NCBI GenBank assembly: GCA_035906235.1
Contig: JAMIFN010000141.1
Span: 1 to 8,054, forward strand
Direction: 5' to 3'
Source: JAMIFN01 sp035906235
Lineage (GTDB): Bacteria > Pseudomonadota > Gammaproteobacteria > Burkholderiales > Burkholderiaceae_C
Length of the DNA stretch: 8,054 nt
Every line of letters begins with the position of its first letter. The first letter of the stretch is position 1. The position numbers and the translations under genes were made by a program. A model generated the notes under the pieces. That model saw only the letters and a program-made list of their open reading frames with translations. It ran no database searches and was not told the origin of the DNA. Positions 5,829-8,054 of the stretch are shown piece after piece.

Positions 5829-6665
5829 CAACTCAGGCGCAGCTTTGCGAGCCAAGTATTGGCCGCCGAAGCCCGAAAAATGTGCTTGTGAGGCATAAAA
5901 AATCTTGCGGCCGTCTCTGACCTTGCATCCAGTATCATCACAGAGATACACATAGGGATCAAAAACCTCAACTTTTTGTTTAACCAAAATGGGATCTACA
6001 AACGGTCGATAATATTTCGTGGCATCAGCCATGCCTTTTGTTATTTTGCATTGATCTTCCGCAGCCGAAATGCTAATGCGTCTTTCAGCACAGACTTTGG
6101 GGTTCCCCATCAATGGGGCAGAATATATAAAAACAACCCTCTTACCTATACCCTGATACGCAGCAATGGTTTCAGATAAGGCTTTTGCGGTTTGCTCTTG
6201 GGTGTAAACCAGTTTGCTTTCATTCCATTTCCAATCCTTAGAAAAGTAATAAGGCCAGTGACTAATGAGCATTACTACCTTCACACTCTTATTGCGCTTC
6301 ACCCGCTCAAATATTTCCTTAGCAAAACTGGCGCACCAATCTTGAGGCCCATAATTCAAAAGCCCGGGACACTGGCCATGCCCGTATTGCTCATAAACCA
6401 ATTTGCTGTTTTTCTCAGAAGTAAGCTCTTCCAAAACAGTGGTAAAAGAATTGCTATAAGAGTCTCCAATCACAACAACATTTGCTTGCTTGCCTTCAGC
6501 ATTTCCACGATTACACCAATCATTAGCGCCCGTCGTTTTACCAGCAACAAATTTGCAATCTTGCTTATAGTATTCACTGAAATTATCAAACCCTGCCGCT
6601 ATGGATGAGTTGATAAATACAAAAGCACTTAACATTAATACTAAAAAATTTCGCATAGTCTTCAT
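5808..6665 (-). CDS. Exported SGNH-domain protein, second paralogue (SGNH-2)
   Basis: A 285-residue protein of the SGNH type normally fused to AT3 acyltransferases, where it helps transfer acyl groups to surface glycans. Residues 1-24 are a signal peptide (MKTMRNF, a hydrophobic core, then INSSIAA), so it should be periplasmic. Ser69 in VVVIGDSYSNS is the presumed nucleophile; His262 in AHFSGFGG is the catalytic His. The residue three before it, normally Asp, is Ser. Eight mature cysteines (38, 51, 99, 111, 192, 206, 242, 247) match those of the neighbour and suggest four disulfides. Roughly half the residues agree with that neighbour by eye. The body is AT-rich: sampled lines run 27-42% GC against about 57% in SGNH-1. 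A GTG at 6761 would add AT3-tail fossil sequence, so ATG 6665 is preferred. A TATAAA at 6685-6690 (minus) may be its -10; no -35 or ribosome site is clear. Its stop overlaps that of yoaA. Confidence 0.85.
   Translation of the reverse strand: MKTMRNFLVLMLSAFVFINSSIAAGFDNFSEYYKQDCKFVAGKTTGANDWCNRGNAEGKQANVVVIGDSYSNSFTTVLEELTSEKNSKLVYEQYGHGQCPGLLNYGPQDWCASFAKEIFERVKRNKSVKVVMLISHWPYYFSKDWKWNESKLVYTQEQTAKALSETIAAYQGIGKRVVFIYSAPLMGNPKVCAERRISISAAEDQCKITKGMADATKYYRPFVDPILVKQKVEVFDPYVYLCDDTGCKVRDGRKIFYASQAHFSGFGGQYLARKAAPELKKLLQF
5824..5876. repeat. 53-bp direct repeat, copy 1 (3' end of SGNH-2)
   Basis: Identical over 53 bp to 7004-7056 at the 3' end of SGNH-1, with 4-5 further matching bases on the outer side after one mismatch. 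It encodes the last block, SGFGGQYLARKAAPELK. Identity holds at every silent position, although the rest of the two genes is strongly diverged. The spacing between copies is 1180 bp. Confidence 0.95.
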
Positions 6666-6689
6666 ATTTTCAAATGGATAATTTTTTAT

Positions 6690-6770
6690 ACATTTATTTC
6701 GGCGACTTACACCCACCCCCAACTGACTTATTTTCTCAGGCGCAAAGCGATGATAATCCACGCCACCGCC
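6690..6770 (-). pseudogene. Fossil of the acyltransferase-3 gene tail upstream of SGNH-2
   Basis: On the minus strand this stretch encodes DYHRFAPEKISQL, matching GYHYFAPEKVSQL at the end of the real AT3 gene (7830-8054). Sixteen bases are identical (6732-6747 = 7863-7878), and 33 of 43 match over the wider block by hand alignment. The changes keep the protein (V/I, Ser TCG/AGT, Leu CTG/TTG), so this copy diverged while still coding. The similarity fades upstream, where a stop appears in this frame near 6822 and a small indel disturbs alignment. The AT3 stop is lost and the frame runs into SGNH-2, but translation of this part is unlikely. Confidence 0.7.
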
Positions 6771-6959
6771 ACACCCATCGAGTTTAATGTCGGCAAAGGC
6801 AGGGATGATGTTCCCACGCCATCAAAACCCATGGTGTTAGGGCGGTCACTCATTGCCCACCACAGCCATCAGCAGCGCTTTACCAGCCAACGCAGGGGGC
6901 GACGGCGCAGAGAGGGTGGTGAAGCAGGTCGTCAAGACGAAAACTGTGCGTGTTTTCAT
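6728..6959 (-). pseudogene. Possible frameshifted small exported protein with an IPTLxxWG-CTERM-like tail
   Basis: Two overlapping minus-strand frames fill the spacer between the SGNH genes. Frame A (6959 to 6846, 37 aa) starts MKTRTVFVLTT and reads like a signal peptide ending PPALA before GKALLMAVVGNE and TGA. Frame B (6853 to 6728, 41 aa, ATG overlapping that TGA) ends PLPTLNSMG, a hydrophobic run VAVAWIIIAL, then RLRK. That matches the plan of IPTLxxWG-CTERM sorting signals: LPTLNSMG keeps PTL and G, with Trp replaced by Met. A single-base shift between 6846 and 6868 would join them into one protein of about 78 residues with both ends expected. Against this, there is no clear ribosome site, and the last codons overlap the AT3 fossil in another frame, so the tail could be chance. 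Confidence 0.33.
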
Positions 6960-6987
6960 AGCCAGATGATGGGCAAAAACAACACCC

Positions 6988-7833
6988 TCAATACTCAAAC
7001 AGTTTTTTCAACTCAGGCGCAGCTTTGCGAGCCAAGTATTGGCCGCCGAAGCCCGACAAATGCGTCGGCGTGGTGTTGAAAACCTGATCCCCTTCTTTGA
7101 CTTTGCACACCGTGGCATTGCAAAAATAGACATAGGGATCGAGAGTGGGAATTTTCAACTGCGTCAATAAGGGCGTCACAAATTGGCGGTAAGTCTCCCT
7201 TACCTGCGCTTGTTCGCGTGTCAGGCTGCATTTATCCTCCGCATTGCCTAGGCGCACACGCCTTTGGACGCAGGCTTTAGGATCAGCAACTCCTGGGGAT
7301 TGATAGACAAATACCACGCGCCGCCCCAATGCCTGATAAGCCTTGAGCGTGTCCGTCAGTGCCTTTTCAAACTCAGCACGCAGATAGTCTTTGCCTGTCG
7401 CCGAGAACTTTTTCTTCTCTGCCCAGTAATAGTCCCAATTGCCTGCAATCACAACGGTTTTGATGCTTGGTGTTTTTTTCACGCGTTCGTAAACCGTGGT
7501 TGCGAAGCCCGTGCACCAATCTGGCCCATAGCCCATGAGCGATGGGCACTGCCCACGGCCGTACTGCTCGTACACCAAGGCTTTATTACCCACTGCAAAG
7601 GCATCCATCATGCCGTTGAGCGAGTTTGAATAGGAGTCGCCCACCAACACCACATTCGGCACTTTGCCTGTTGCATTGCCCGGGTTGCACCAATCGTCAC
7701 CATAAAACTCGCCCGTGACGAAATCGCATTTTTCCTTGTACACCTCGACAAAATTTTTGACCTCTACGGCGTGAACGCCCAAGCTGCACCAACTTAAAAC
7801 GCACACCAAAACGCCCAAAAATACATTGTTCAT
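6988..7833 (-). CDS. Exported SGNH-domain protein, first paralogue, coupled to AT3 (SGNH-1)
   Basis: A 281-residue SGNH-type protein expected to partner the upstream AT3 membrane acyltransferase in O-acylating a surface glycan; the glycan is unknown. A signal peptide covers about residues 1-22 (MNNVFLGVLVCVLSW to GVHA), giving a periplasmic domain. Ser67 in VVLVGDSYSNS is the presumed nucleophile and His258 in THLSGFGG the catalytic His. The usual Asp three residues before that His is Thr. Eight mature cysteines (36, 49, 96, 107, 188, 202, 238, 243) pair up with those of SGNH-2. The start codon overlaps the AT3 stop as ATGA, and GGGGA lies about 10 nt upstream, so translation is coupled. Composition is close to the host background. 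It could be a hydrolase rather than a transferase; the context favours a transferase partner. Confidence 0.88.
   Translation of the reverse strand: MNNVFLGVLVCVLSWCSLGVHAVEVKNFVEVYKEKCDFVTGEFYGDDWCNPGNATGKVPNVVLVGDSYSNSLNGMMDAFAVGNKALVYEQYGRGQCPSLMGYGPDWCTGFATTVYERVKKTPSIKTVVIAGNWDYYWAEKKKFSATGKDYLRAEFEKALTDTLKAYQALGRRVVFVYQSPGVADPKACVQRRVRLGNAEDKCSLTREQAQVRETYRQFVTPLLTQLKIPTLDPYVYFCNATVCKVKEGDQVFNTTPTHLSGFGGQYLARKAAPELKKLFEY
7004..7056. repeat. 53-bp direct repeat, copy 2 (3' end of SGNH-1)
   Basis: Identical to 5824-5876. It marks the segment shared by the ends of both SGNH genes, and would be a substrate for recombination that deletes or swaps the 1.18 kb between the copies. Confidence 0.95.
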
Positions 7834-8054
7834 AACATTTTCCCCGTGACCAGCTGCGAGACTTTCTCAGGCGCAAAGTAGTGATAACCCACAGCCGCCA
7901 CGCCCAGCATCAGCACCAACAAAACCCCCGGCACGAGCCAACTGCCGGGCTTGGCAAAACGGATGGGTTTTTCAATCGCAAAATAGGTCAGCGTCGCGCC
8001 CACAAAAGCGCCCGCTACGGCATAAGCCAACACATCCACAGGCGGCATACCGCC
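7830..8054 (-). CDS. Acyltransferase-3 (OafA/YrhL-type) membrane protein, C-terminal part only
   Basis: The last 74 residues of a multi-spanning inner-membrane acyltransferase whose N-terminal part lies beyond the right edge. The frame stays open through 8054, so the ATG at 8048 is internal. Counting from that Met, LAYAVAGAFVGATLTYFAIEKPIRF (8-31) is a membrane helix ending in the (Y/F)-x-x-E-x-P-I-R motif typical of the last conserved AT3 helix. LVPGVLLVLMLGVAAVGYHYF (38-58) is one further helix, which would put the C-terminus in the periplasm, as in AT3 proteins with a fused SGNH domain. Here the protein stops 14 residues later (APEKVSQLVTGKML) and the SGNH domain begins as a separate gene with an ATGA overlap. 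Acyl donor and acceptor are unknown. Confidence 0.8.
   Translation of the reverse strand, partial: GGMPPVDVLAYAVAGAFVGATLTYFAIEKPIRFAKPGSWLVPGVLLVLMLGVAAVGYHYFAPEKVSQLVTGKML

Larger units (their letters stand above)
6666..6987. other. 322-bp spacer between the two SGNH genes
   Basis: No intact full-length gene. From right to left it holds the possible split small exported protein (6728-6959), the AT3-tail fossil (about 6690-6770) and an AT-rich leader of SGNH-2 (6666-6700). Base composition changes sharply near 6700, from GC-rich on the right to AT-rich on the left. I take that as the edge of the transferred or diverged SGNH-2 cassette. Confidence 0.6.

Noticed and set aside
6666..6761. GTG start at 6761 for SGNH-2
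   Set aside because: The added residues are the AT3-tail fossil plus charged filler, and would bury the signal peptide 32 residues inside the protein.
6750..7079. Plus-strand open frame across the SGNH spacer
   Set aside because: Arg/Gly/His-rich sequence with no recognisable feature; it runs antisense into the conserved 3' end of SGNH-1.

Overview
The window most likely comes from a betaproteobacterium, probably Burkholderiales/Comamonadaceae-like. That call rests on the protein style of NadC, the PP2C phosphatase and YoaA, a GC-rich background, and an ATTCCC-N8-GGGAAT palindrome of the dRS3 type. It is an inference; no rRNA or marker gene is present.

Layout. 1-1126 (+): 3' part of an acyl-CoA dehydrogenase gene entering from the left edge. 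1127-1287: a short spacer with two palindromes. 1288-2181 (+): nadC, the quinolinate phosphoribosyltransferase of NAD synthesis. 2190-2423 (-): a cold-shock-domain protein convergent with nadC, with a clear sigma70-like promoter and a 5' leader hairpin. 2578-3402 (-): a PP2C-type Ser/Thr phosphatase followed by a CCTAGG palindrome. 3403-3528: a divergent intergenic region. 3529-5811 (+): yoaA, a DinG/XPD-type iron-sulfur helicase with an unusual repeat-built linker. Its stop codon overlaps the stop of the convergent gene to its right.

5808-8054 (-) is the accessory part. Read on the minus strand, it starts with the tail of a membrane acyltransferase of the acyltransferase-3 (AT3/OafA) family. 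A periplasmic SGNH-domain protein follows, coupled through an ATGA overlap. After it come a 322-bp spacer and a second SGNH paralogue. AT3 and SGNH domains are commonly fused in one polypeptide that O-acylates surface glycans; here they are separate genes and the SGNH proteins carry their own signal peptides. The second SGNH gene is clearly AT-richer than its sister. Even so, its last 53 bp match the sister's exactly, and a fossil of the AT3 gene tail sits just upstream of it. The second unit therefore looks like a duplicated or recombined SGNH cassette flanked by direct repeats.

The spacer also holds two overlapping minus-strand frames that together resemble a small exported protein: a signal peptide in one frame and a C-terminal signal resembling IPTLxxWG-CTERM in the other. 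Both SGNH proteins share eight paired cysteines, and both lack the Asp three residues before the catalytic His.

The left-hand genes are ordinary housekeeping loci. The 5808-8054 cluster is where something undescribed could lie. No tRNA, rRNA, CRISPR array, IS element or phage gene was seen.
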